Positions 1 through 5,695 of a DNA stretch of 10,897 bases are shown one piece after another. The notes under the pieces are model-generated. The model worked only from the letters and a program-made list of their open reading frames with translations. It was not told the DNA's origin and did no database searches. The DNA lies in the NCBI GenBank assembly GCA_038124905.1, contig JAYPCW010000037.1:1-10897 (forward strand), read 5' to 3'. The position numbers and the translations under genes are program-made. Position 1 is the stretch's first letter; every line of letters starts with the position of its first letter. This DNA comes from ATZT02 sp038124905 (lineage in GTDB: Bacteria; Actinomycetota; Actinomycetes; S36-B12; UBA5976).

Positions 1-574
1 TCTTAGTTTCCGCTCGCATATCTCGAGAGGTTCTACCAAATGAAATTCCAACTGGTTTCATCGCGTTTAAAACAAAGCCTGAGCAGTCAAGTCCTCGGTT
101 TGGATCAGTACCACCGCGGCGATAAGGGGTCCCTGCCATGCTGGCAGCTTTTGCTAATACCTTTTCAACTTTGGCGTCACGATCAGTATTGCCACTGTCT
201 ACTTCTTGAGATTTATTTTTCTTCTTAGTATCTTCAGTAACTGCTTCTTGAGTTGTCGCTTGACTATCTGCTGCTGCTTTAAGTCGCTCCCAGCCTTTAG
301 GGCCAAGTGTTGTTCCATCGCTTACATTATTTATATCTGAATAAAATTTTGCAATTGCTGCAGTTGTTTGTGGCCCATAACGGCCATTCGCGACAGAAAT
401 TTCATAACCTAAACTAATCAACCAATTTTGAACCTCAGCTACATGCTGATTTTGCTCTCCCACTTGAAAATTCTCTTGCCCTGGATAAGAATTTGCGAAA
501 CTTGGAGTCATTGAAGATATTAGAAGGCCAATAACCAGAACTAAACTGGCTACTAATCGCTTTAGATAACTCAT
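1..574 (-). CDS. Secreted NlpC/P60-family peptidoglycan hydrolase with peptidoglycan-binding domain (C-terminus cut by window edge)
   Basis: The minus strand is open from an ATG at 574-572 to the window edge, giving 191 residues with no stop. Residues 1-27 form a Sec-type signal peptide: basic start MSYLKR, hydrophobic core to about residue 22, and an AXA-like end at S25-F26-A27. Residues about 40-99 fit a PG_binding_1 domain (EVQNWLISLGY, then GRYGPQTTAAIAKF). A polar, lysine- and glutamate-rich linker spans about 100-133. From about 134 an NlpC/P60 peptidase domain begins, with GTPYRRGGTDPNRGLDCSGF containing the nucleophile Cys164; the catalytic His lies beyond the window. The family cleaves peptide stems of peptidoglycan, usually gamma-D-Glu-mAP bonds, outside the membrane. 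GAGGAG lies 3 nt before this ATG, a rather short gap. An in-frame ATG at 628-626 with GGGAG 6 nt upstream would add 18 polar residues; I prefer 574 because it gives a normal signal peptide. Transcribed divergently from the photolyase gene. Confidence 0.93.
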   Translation of the reverse strand, partial: MSYLKRLVASLVLVIGLLISSMTPSFANSYPGQENFQVGEQNQHVAEVQNWLISLGYEISVANGRYGPQTTAAIAKFYSDINNVSDGTTLGPKGWERLKAAADSQATTQEAVTEDTKKKNKSQEVDSGNTDRDAKVEKVLAKAASMAGTPYRRGGTDPNRGLDCSGFVLNAMKPVGISFGRTSRDMRAETK

Positions 575-739
575 TTGCTCCTCGAGAGAACGCTCGAACG
601 CATTTTCAATACTTTTAAAATAACACATTTTGCTCTCCCAGCCTTGCTCCATCAACACCTCGAATCAGTAAAAGTGCCCTTTATCTCAATAAATTCCATT
701 ATTTAGGCATCGTTTTTAATTGTCCTCTAATCTTGGCGC
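575..739. other. Divergent spacer between cell-wall hydrolase and photolyase genes
   Basis: This 165-bp, AT-rich spacer holds the start signals of both neighbours. On the minus side there is a TATTTT hexamer (622-617), a possible -10 with a 36-nt leader to the hydrolase ATG, and an inverted repeat TCGAG-N6-CTCGA (582-597) whose arm touches the GAGGAG ribosome site. On the plus side is the leaderless-type promoter listed separately. I looked for a c-di-AMP (ydaO-type) riboswitch, often found before actinobacterial cell-wall hydrolases, and saw no sequence resembling it. No tRNA or convincing small gene was found. Confidence 0.6.
728..739 (+). promoter_or_regulatory. Putative leaderless -10 element of the photolyase gene
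   Basis: TAATCT at 728-733 matches the actinobacterial -10 consensus TANNNT and is followed by exactly 6 nt before the ATG at 740. No Shine-Dalgarno-like purine run lies just upstream of the ATG, so transcription probably starts at or next to the A of the start codon. I do not see a good -35 hexamer at 16-19 bp spacing. Confidence 0.5.
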
Positions 740-2104
740 ATGACCACTGTCTTTTGGTTTCGCCGAGATTTACGCTTAGATGACAATCCTGCTTTAAATG
801 CTGCGATTGAAGAAGCTCTCGCCAGTGAAGATAAAAGAGTAGTGGCCTTATTTAATATCGATTCAAAAGTATTTGACCCAGCAAGTGAAAAACAAAAGAT
901 TTATCAAAATTGTTCGTTAAAAAAATTAGATGAAGCAATCAAGGGCAATCTTTTAATTAGGTATGGAAGACCAGAAGATGTAGTACTTGAAGTAGCGCTG
1001 AAGGCAAAAGCTACAGCCGTGCACATTAGTGAAGACTTTGAGCCTTACGGGCGTAAAAGAGATAATAATGTGCAAAAAGTTTTAGAAAAAAACGCTATTA
1101 AGTTAGTTAGAACTGGCTCACCTTATGCCGTTTCGCCACTGAGGGTTCGTAAAGGTGACGGCACACCGTATCGCGTTTACACTCCCTTTTACCGCGCCTG
1201 GCTCGCACATGGCTGGCGCAAGCCTGCGCAATTTCCTAAGCAGCAGCCAAATTGGTATCTACCCCTAAAAAGTGAAGCACTACCAAAGTTAGAAAGTAGT
1301 TTTGAAGTTGAAAACTGCGGTGAATTCTATGCATTAAAAAACTTTGAAAATTTTTTAAAAAATGGAATTAAGGGTTATGACCAGAATCGAAATCGGCCAG
1401 ACTTAAATGGGACTAGTAAATTGAGCTTAGCTCTGCGATTTGGCGAAATTCACCCTCGAACAATTCTTTCTCATTTAAGCGATGATCCCGATCAAGAAGT
1501 ATTTCGAAAAGAAATTTGCTGGCGCGAATTTTATGCTGATGTTTTAGCCCATAACCCCGAAAGTGAAACTGTCTCGCTTGATCAAAAGTGGGAACTGATG
1601 GGCTGGGGTGATAGCAAAACACACGCCAAAGAATTAAAGCAGTGGAAAGCTGGGCTAACTGGATACCCGATAGTTGATGCTGGAATGCGACAGCTAGTTG
1701 AAACAGGTTGGATGCATAACCGAGTAAGAATGATCGTTGGAAGTTTTTTAATAAAAGATTTACATATTCATTGGCGTGAAGGTGCTAATTGGTTTATGGA
1801 ACATTTAATTGATGGTGACATTGCCAGCAATTCACATGGTTGGCAATGGGTTGCCGGTTGCGGTACTGATGCTGCTCCCTACTTTCGCGTTTTCAACCCA
1901 ACACTTCAAGCAATGAAATTTGATCCAAAAGGTGAATACGTAAGAACGTGGATTAAAGAATTACGCCATATTGAAGGTGGAGCGGTGCATGAACCTTGGA
2001 ACCACCCTGAAGGTTTCAAACACGGCTATCCAAAGCCAATGGTTGATCACAATGTGGAACGCGATCATGCGCTAGCTATGTATGAAAAAATTAAAAAACG
2101 TTAA
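740..2104 (+). CDS. phrB: Class I deoxyribodipyrimidine photolyase (cryptochrome/photolyase family)
   Basis: The 454-residue protein has the usual length of class I CPD photolyases. It uses FADH- and blue/near-UV light to split cyclobutane pyrimidine dimers in DNA. The N-terminal antenna domain begins with TVFWFRRDLRLDDNPAL and runs to about 130. The FAD-binding helical domain has RFGEIHPRT (about 233-241), WREFYADVL (261-269), TGYPIVDAGMRQL (307-319), TGWMHNRVRM (322-331), and the family hallmark DGDIASNSHGWQW (358-370) followed by GTDAAPYFRVFNP (375-387). Likely electron-transfer tryptophans by analogy with E. coli W306/W359/W382 are W289, W345 and W368; the first is the least certain alignment. 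The antenna cofactor cannot be told from sequence by eye. Start at 740 leaves the N-terminus exactly family-like. The stop codon overlaps the pdxH stop by 4 nt. A cryptochrome-like sensory role is less likely given the photolyase-type motifs and no C-terminal extension. Confidence 0.97.
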   Translation: MTTVFWFRRDLRLDDNPALNAAIEEALASEDKRVVALFNIDSKVFDPASEKQKIYQNCSLKKLDEAIKGNLLIRYGRPEDVVLEVALKAKATAVHISEDFEPYGRKRDNNVQKVLEKNAIKLVRTGSPYAVSPLRVRKGDGTPYRVYTPFYRAWLAHGWRKPAQFPKQQPNWYLPLKSEALPKLESSFEVENCGEFYALKNFENFLKNGIKGYDQNRNRPDLNGTSKLSLALRFGEIHPRTILSHLSDDPDQEVFRKEICWREFYADVLAHNPESETVSLDQKWELMGWGDSKTHAKELKQWKAGLTGYPIVDAGMRQLVETGWMHNRVRMIVGSFLIKDLHIHWREGANWFMEHLIDGDIASNSHGWQWVAGCGTDAAPYFRVFNPTLQAMKFDPKGEYVRTWIKELRHIEGGAVHEPWNHPEGFKHGYPKPMVDHNVERDHALAMYEKIKKR

Positions 2105-2754
2105 GGTGCAATTCTATTTAAATTCCATGAATCACTATTTAACTCTTTTGTATATCTAAAGCGGTCATGCAACCTGCTTGGTCTACCTTGCCAAAACTCA
2201 ATCAATCTTGGTTTAACTATGTAACCGCCCCAAAAATCTGGCATGGGCACCTGGTCATTAAATTGCTCACCGAATTTTTTGGCACGTGTTTCTAAAACTT
2301 CTCGGCTTTCAATTATTTGAGATTGCGGGCTAGTCCAGGCACCCAACTGCGACGAGATTGGTCTAGTTTCAAAATAACTCTCAGAATCTTTTCTGCTAAT
2401 TTTTTCGGCAGTTCCTTCGATAATAACTTGTCGATGAATCGGCAGCCATAAAAAATTTAAGGCCACGTTTGAATTTACCGAAATACTCTGTGCTTTTTTT
2501 GATTCATAATTTGTGAAGAAAACAAAACCTTCGTCACTAAAAGACTTCAACAGCACAGTTCTAGTTTCAGGTTGAGATTGGACATTGACTGTCGATAGAA
2601 CAAATGCGTTAGGTTCAGGTAACTCACGTGCGATTGCCTGATTTAGCCAAATACCAAACTGCTCAAAGGGATCGTGGTGTAAATCACTTTTCTTTAATTC
2701 ACCAATCTCGTAAGAGATTCTTAACTGGTTAAACCAATCTTGACTTTTTGTCAT
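2101..2754 (-). CDS. pdxH: Pyridoxamine 5'-phosphate oxidase
   Basis: The 217-residue protein is full length for PdxH, the FMN-dependent cytosolic oxidase that turns pyridoxine or pyridoxamine 5'-phosphate into pyridoxal 5'-phosphate with O2. Visible family motifs in order are the substrate-lid RxxY (R12, Y15), the FMN-binding RTVLLK (65-70), FFTNYESKKAQ (79-89), ALNFLWLPIHRQV (98-110), YFETRPISSQLGAWTSPQS (127-145), FWGGYIVKP (174-182), EFWQGRPSRLHDRFRY (186-201; R195 and H197 correspond to substrate-binding R197/H199 of E. coli PdxH) and the terminal W-x-L-x-R-x-AP. AGGA lies 9 nt before the ATG. It converges on the photolyase gene with a 4-nt stop overlap and diverges from citrate synthase across 67 bp. 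Its product is the cofactor of SerC nearby. Confidence 0.98.
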   Translation of the reverse strand: MTKSQDWFNQLRISYEIGELKKSDLHHDPFEQFGIWLNQAIARELPEPNAFVLSTVNVQSQPETRTVLLKSFSDEGFVFFTNYESKKAQSISVNSNVALNFLWLPIHRQVIIEGTAEKISRKDSESYFETRPISSQLGAWTSPQSQIIESREVLETRAKKFGEQFNDQVPMPDFWGGYIVKPRLIEFWQGRPSRLHDRFRYTKELNSDSWNLNRIAP

Positions 2755-2787
2755 GACCCGATTTCCTAATAGAAGTAGTCTTGGTTA

Positions 2788-2797
2788 AGAATAAGGT
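2788..2797. promoter_or_regulatory. Putative bidirectional promoter: overlapping -10 boxes for pdxH and citrate synthase
   Basis: The 10-mer AGAATAAGGT has the symmetrical form ANNNTANNNT. It reads TAAGGT on the plus strand (2792-2797) and TATTCT on the minus strand (2793-2788), so both match TANNNT and share one TA step. The predicted starts are near 2804 (plus) and 2781 (minus), leaving short leaders that still contain AGAAGGG (2811-2817) before the citrate synthase ATG and AGGAAA before the pdxH ATG. No strong -35 is visible for either side. Confidence 0.4.
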
Positions 2798-2821
2798 ATC
2801 AAAATTGAATAGAAGGGTCTC

Positions 2822-3928
2822 ATGTCTGATTTTAAACCCGGATTAGAAGGCGTAGTCGCCTTCGAGAGTGAAATTGCCGAACCTGACAAAGAAGGTAGTG
2901 CTTTACGCTATCGCGGCGTAGATATTGAAGATTTAGTTGGAAAAGTTACCTATGCAAAAGTTTGGGGCCTTTTAGTTGATAACGCATTTGAACCAGGACT
3001 CCCCTTAGAAAATCCACCCAGTCTTCCAATTCATACCGGCGATGTAAGAGTAGATGTACAAGCTGCCATCGCAATGGCAACCACTGAATTTAATTTCAAA
3101 CCACTTTTAGATATCTCTGACGAGCAAGCTCGTGAAGATTTAGCTCATACTTCAGTAACCGCAATGGCTTACGTCGCTCAATCTGCTCGAGGAGAAGATT
3201 TACCCAAAGTTCCAAATGAAAAGATCAATGAATCCAATAATTTAGTTGAAAGATTTATGAAGCGCTGGCGCGGTGAGCCAGATCCAAAGCATGTAAAAGC
3301 AGTAGATGCTTATTTTGTTTCTGCTGCCGAACACGGAATGAATGCCTCTACATTTACTGGTCGTGTTATTGCTTCAACTGGCGCCGATGTTGCCGCAGCA
3401 ATTAGTGGTGCCATTGGAGCTATGAGCGGCCCCTTGCACGGTGGTGCACCGAGCCGGGTACTTCACATGATTGAGGAAATTGAAAAAAATGGTGACCCAG
3501 AAAAATATGTAAAGAATTTACTTGACTCAGGCGAACGCTTGATGGGTTTTGGTCACCGGGTTTATCGAGCTGAAGATCCTCGCGCTCGCGTTCTAAGAAA
3601 AACCGCAAGAGAATTATCTGCTCCTCGATACGAAGTTGCTGAAGCTTTAGAAAAAGCGGCACTTGCCGAATTAAAGTCTCGTAGGCCAGACCGGGTCATC
3701 GAAACTAATGTTGAATTCTGGGCAGCAATTGTGCTTGATTACGCACAAGTTCCTGCCAGCATGTTCACTTCGATGTTTACCTGCGCTCGCCTTGCCGGCT
3801 GGAGTGCACACATTCTTGAACAAAAGAAAACTGCTCGGCTAGTTAGACCAGCTGCTCGCTACATTGGCGAAGGCCCAAGAAAGCCAGAAGCAGTTGCCGG
3901 ATTTTCGCCAGCGCTTTATCAAAAGTAG
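2822..3928 (+). CDS. citA: Citrate synthase 2, actinobacterial CitA type
   Basis: The 368-residue enzyme condenses oxaloacetate and acetyl-CoA to citrate in the cytosol, the entry step of the TCA cycle. The opening GLEGVVAFESEIAEPDKEGS and LRYRGVDIEDLV are typical of the actinobacterial CitA subgroup (compare M. tuberculosis Rv0889c). Catalytic and oxaloacetate-binding segments are SAAEHGMNAST (H171), GPLHGGAP (H206, equal to pig His274) and MGFGHRVYRAEDPRA (H245, equal to pig His320). The position of the usual catalytic Asp (pig Asp375, normally NVDF) is Glu298 in TNVEFWAAIVLD. As I recall, Rv0889c also has NVEFW, so this looks like a subgroup trait rather than damage. AAGGG with a short spacer precedes the ATG. 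The serC start lies 9 nt after the stop, so the two form an operon. A methylcitrate synthase role cannot be excluded from sequence alone. Confidence 0.96.
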   Translation: MSDFKPGLEGVVAFESEIAEPDKEGSALRYRGVDIEDLVGKVTYAKVWGLLVDNAFEPGLPLENPPSLPIHTGDVRVDVQAAIAMATTEFNFKPLLDISDEQAREDLAHTSVTAMAYVAQSARGEDLPKVPNEKINESNNLVERFMKRWRGEPDPKHVKAVDAYFVSAAEHGMNASTFTGRVIASTGADVAAAISGAIGAMSGPLHGGAPSRVLHMIEEIEKNGDPEKYVKNLLDSGERLMGFGHRVYRAEDPRARVLRKTARELSAPRYEVAEALEKAALAELKSRRPDRVIETNVEFWAAIVLDYAQVPASMFTSMFTCARLAGWSAHILEQKKTARLVRPAARYIGEGPRKPEAVAGFSPALYQK

Positions 3929-3937
3929 AGGTTTGAT

Positions 3938-5062
3938 TTGACCGTCGATCCTCAAAACTTAAAACTGCCAAGTGAATTAATTCCCAAAGACGGACGCTTT
4001 GGTGCTGGTCCTAGCAAAGTTAGGCAAGAACAATTATCTGCACTTGCTAATCAGAATAAGTTTTATCTAGGAACTTCTCACCGTCAAAAACCCGTTAAAA
4101 ATGAAGTAGCAAAACTAAGACAAGGCTTACGGGAGTTTTTTCAACTTCCTGATGATTATGAAATCATCCTGGGAAATGGCGGATCGACCTTATTTTGGGA
4201 TGCAGCTGTTTTTTCAATCATTCAAGCCAACGCGCAATTTTTATCGTTTGGCGAATTTGGAGCCAAATTTGCTGCCAGCGCTAAAGCTGCAACTCACCTC
4301 AATTCAATAGAAGTGATCAAATCCGATCCAGGCACAGCACCAGATTTTTTACCAAGTTCAGATTTTGATATCTATGCCACTCCTCACAACGAGACCAGCA
4401 CTGGCGTGATGAAGCCTGTTAAGCGAGCAAGTGACCAAGGCTTATTTCTAATTGATGCCACGAGCGCCGCAGCTGGAGCTTTAGTTGCTCCAGAGGAATT
4501 TGATTGCTATTACTTTGCCCCACAAAAATCATTTGGCTCCGAAGGTGGATTATTTGTTGCTTTAGCAAGCCCAAAATTAGTTGAGCAAATTGAAAAAGTG
4601 AAACAAAGTAATCGCTATATTCCGCCAATTTTAGATTTATCAATTGCTTTAGAAAATTCTCGATTAGATCAAACCTATAACACACCGAGCCTTTCAACTA
4701 TTTTCTTAATGCGCGAACAAGTTGACTGGTTCAATCAAAACGGTGGAATCAAGTGGACCGCTGCTAGATCAAAAGCTTCGTCAGATCATCTTTATCAGTG
4801 GGCAGAAAATAAAAATTATTTATCACCTTTTGTTCAAGATAAAAGCATAAGAAGTACTGTTATTGCCACCATTGATTTTGATAAAGAAATAGAAGCAGAT
4901 TTAGTTGCCAAAGTACTTCGCGCTAATGGAATAGTTGACGTAGAACCGTATCGAAAATTAGGTAGAAATCAACTTCGTATTGCGACATTTCCTGCAATTG
5001 AACTAAGCGACATCCAAACTCTGACTTCCGCAATTGACTGGGTGGTTTCACAAATTCACTAA
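3938..5062 (+). CDS. serC: Phosphoserine aminotransferase, actinobacterial type
   Basis: The 374-residue PLP-dependent aminotransferase converts 3-phosphohydroxypyruvate and glutamate to 3-phosphoserine in serine biosynthesis. It follows the actinobacterial SerC pattern (compare M. tuberculosis Rv0884c): DGRFGAGPSKVR near the N-terminus, GTSHRQKPVKNEV (45-57), LGNGGSTLFWDAA (78-90), HNETSTGV (150-157), the cofactor aspartate in LIDATSAAAG (D173), the Schiff-base lysine in YFAPQKSFGSEGG (K197), QTYNTPSL, and the C-terminal ANGIVDVEPYRKLGRNQLRI. Translation starts at TTG 3938: GAGG (3928-3931) sits 6 nt upstream, overlapping the citA stop region, and no ATG lies near the N-terminus, while the homologous start of GRFGAGPSK supports it. 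It is co-transcribed with citA (9-nt gap). PdxH nearby makes its cofactor. Confidence 0.97.
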   Translation: MTVDPQNLKLPSELIPKDGRFGAGPSKVRQEQLSALANQNKFYLGTSHRQKPVKNEVAKLRQGLREFFQLPDDYEIILGNGGSTLFWDAAVFSIIQANAQFLSFGEFGAKFAASAKAATHLNSIEVIKSDPGTAPDFLPSSDFDIYATPHNETSTGVMKPVKRASDQGLFLIDATSAAAGALVAPEEFDCYYFAPQKSFGSEGGLFVALASPKLVEQIEKVKQSNRYIPPILDLSIALENSRLDQTYNTPSLSTIFLMREQVDWFNQNGGIKWTAARSKASSDHLYQWAENKNYLSPFVQDKSIRSTVIATIDFDKEIEADLVAKVLRANGIVDVEPYRKLGRNQLRIATFPAIELSDIQTLTSAIDWVVSQIH

Positions 5063-5080
5063 TGTACCAATTCTGGTACA
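5063..5080. promoter_or_regulatory. Perfect palindrome TGTACCA-N4-TGGTACA upstream of the XRE gene: operator or serC terminator
   Basis: TGTACCA-ATTC-TGGTACA has perfect 7-bp arms and begins at the base after the serC stop. Two readings fit. As an operator, it lies 33 nt before the XRE-type regulator gene, next to two candidate -10 boxes (TATAGT 5089-5094 and CAAAAT 5102-5107), where an autoregulatory site would be expected. As an intrinsic terminator of citA-serC, the 7-bp stem is followed 3 nt later by a T-rich run (5084-5088, then 5093-5097), but the stem is short and only 3 of 7 pairs are G-C. I favour operator, possibly doing both jobs. Confidence 0.5.
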
Positions 5081-5113
5081 GACTTTTTATAGTTTTTATT
5101 TCAAAATTCGTAG

Positions 5114-5374
5114 ATGGGTGAAAGAGCTAATTCGAAAATCCGACTTAAGCGGAGGGCTTTCGGAAAAGCGGTTAGAAATTATCGACGGTTAAGAAATCTC
5201 ACCCAAGAAGAATTAGCTGAAAAGACTGAATTAGATCGTAAAACTATCTCTCGGCTAGAAAATGGTTTGTTTTCACCATCATTAGATAACATCTGGGCAA
5301 TCGCCTTTGCGCTAAATATCAATCCAGAAGATTTACTTAAGCCAGATGCCCATCTAGTTAAAGACCTATATTAA
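5114..5374 (+). CDS. Small XRE/Cro-type helix-turn-helix transcriptional regulator
   Basis: The 86-residue basic protein is almost entirely one HTH_3 (lambda Cro/C1-like) domain at about 16-75. FGKAVRNYRRLRNLTQEELA carries the first helices, AEKTELDRKTISRLENGLFSPS (35-56) the turn, recognition helix and following loop, and LDNIWAIAFALNINPEDLL the closing helices, with a short tail HLVKDLY. There is no ligand-binding or peptidase domain, so it is a stand-alone DNA-binding protein. No Shine-Dalgarno precedes the ATG; CAAAAT ending 6 nt upstream or TATAGT at 5089-5094 could drive a leaderless or very short-leader mRNA. The adjacent perfect palindrome (5063-5080) suggests autoregulation. Its 3' end overlaps a probable minus-strand mini-gene by 4 nt. 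Its targets are unknown. An antitoxin role is possible for this fold, but no recognisable toxin is adjacent. Confidence 0.93.
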   Translation: MGERANSKIRLKRRAFGKAVRNYRRLRNLTQEELAEKTELDRKTISRLENGLFSPSLDNIWAIAFALNINPEDLLKPDAHLVKDLY

Positions 5375-5451
5375 ATAGCGGCTATAAAAACTGAAAGCAC
5401 CATTCCAAATAAAACTATTAACGTGACGATTCTTCTTGTGCGCTCAGACAT
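5371..5451 (-). CDS. Probable 26-residue single-pass membrane protein
   Basis: This short minus-strand frame (ATG 5451-5449, TAA 5373-5371) encodes MSERTRRIVTLIVLFGMV followed by LSVFIAAI. A basic, polar head (residues 1-7 with three Arg) precedes one 19-residue hydrophobic segment (8-26), a classic N-in single membrane span. Support for it being real: TAAGAT lies exactly 6 nt before the ATG, the same leaderless spacing seen at neighbouring genes; an in-frame TAA inside that hexamer makes this ATG the first possible start; and its stop overlaps the XRE stop by 4 nt in the same manner as the other convergent pairs here. I do not recognise a family. It might be a small membrane-complex subunit or a toxin-like hydrophobic peptide; neither is shown by the sequence. 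Confidence 0.55.
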   Translation of the reverse strand: MSERTRRIVTLIVLFGMVLSVFIAAI

Positions 5452-5463
5452 AACTGAATCTTA
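5452..5463 (-). promoter_or_regulatory. Putative leaderless -10 of the 26-residue membrane-protein gene
   Basis: Read on the minus strand, TAAGAT (5463-5458) is followed by 6 nt and then the ATG at 5451. It fits TANNNT at leaderless spacing; no ribosome-binding sequence is present. Confidence 0.45.
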
Positions 5464-5469
5464 GTCCGC

Positions 5470-5482
5470 TAACATTTAAAGC
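5470..5482 (+). promoter_or_regulatory. Putative leaderless -10 of the DUF2530-like gene
   Basis: TAACAT (5470-5475) fits TANNNT and is followed by 7 nt and the ATG at 5483. No Shine-Dalgarno is present. The hexamer lies only 6 bp from the divergent TAAGAT box, so the -35 regions of each promoter would fall on the start codon of the other gene. Confidence 0.45.
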
Positions 5483-5695
5483 ATGAAGGAGCTAAAACCC
5501 ATCCATACCGACGGCCTAAATGAGCTAAAGGTTGGAATCTCAATTTTTAGCCTCTTCTTTTTGCTTTTTTCATACCGCTTTTTGGTCCAAGGTCATGAAA
5601 CCGCCCTTTTCTGGCTGCAAGTTTCTTTAGCGGGAGTAATTCTTGGATTTATGGGCTACTGGGTAATGCTAAAAAGAAAGCAAAAAAGCGCTTAG
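5483..5695 (+). CDS. Small two-span membrane protein, DUF2530-like
   Basis: The 70-residue protein has a polar, charged N-terminus (MKELKPIHTDGLNELK), a first membrane span at about 17-35 (VGISIFSLFFLLFSYRFLV), a short loop QGHETALF, a second span at about 43-62 (WLQVSLAGVILGFMGYWVM) and a strongly basic cytosolic tail KRKQKSA. Length, topology and the Gly-rich second span ending in W-x-x-x-[KR]-[KR] resemble actinobacterial DUF2530 proteins, which occur in this neighbourhood in other Actinobacteria; that match is from memory and is not certain. Function is unknown. Transcription appears leaderless and divergent from the mini-gene. The stop codon overlaps the DUF3027 stop by 4 nt. Confidence 0.78.
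   Translation: MKELKPIHTDGLNELKVGISIFSLFFLLFSYRFLVQGHETALFWLQVSLAGVILGFMGYWVMLKRKQKSA

Noticed and set aside
40..228. Plus-strand 62-codon open frame
   Set aside because: It is antisense to the NlpC/P60 hydrolase frame, which has a signal peptide, a PG-binding domain and the catalytic Cys motif; the plus-strand translation shows no family features.
589..600. GAACGCTCGAAC as a LexA/SOS-type box near the photolyase and hydrolase starts
   Set aside because: It is a direct rather than inverted arrangement of GAAC, so it does not match GAAC-N4-GTTC.
575..739. c-di-AMP (ydaO-type) riboswitch before the NlpC/P60 gene
   Set aside because: Such leaders are expected for some actinobacterial hydrolases, but the spacer is too AT-rich and I see none of the conserved riboswitch core.
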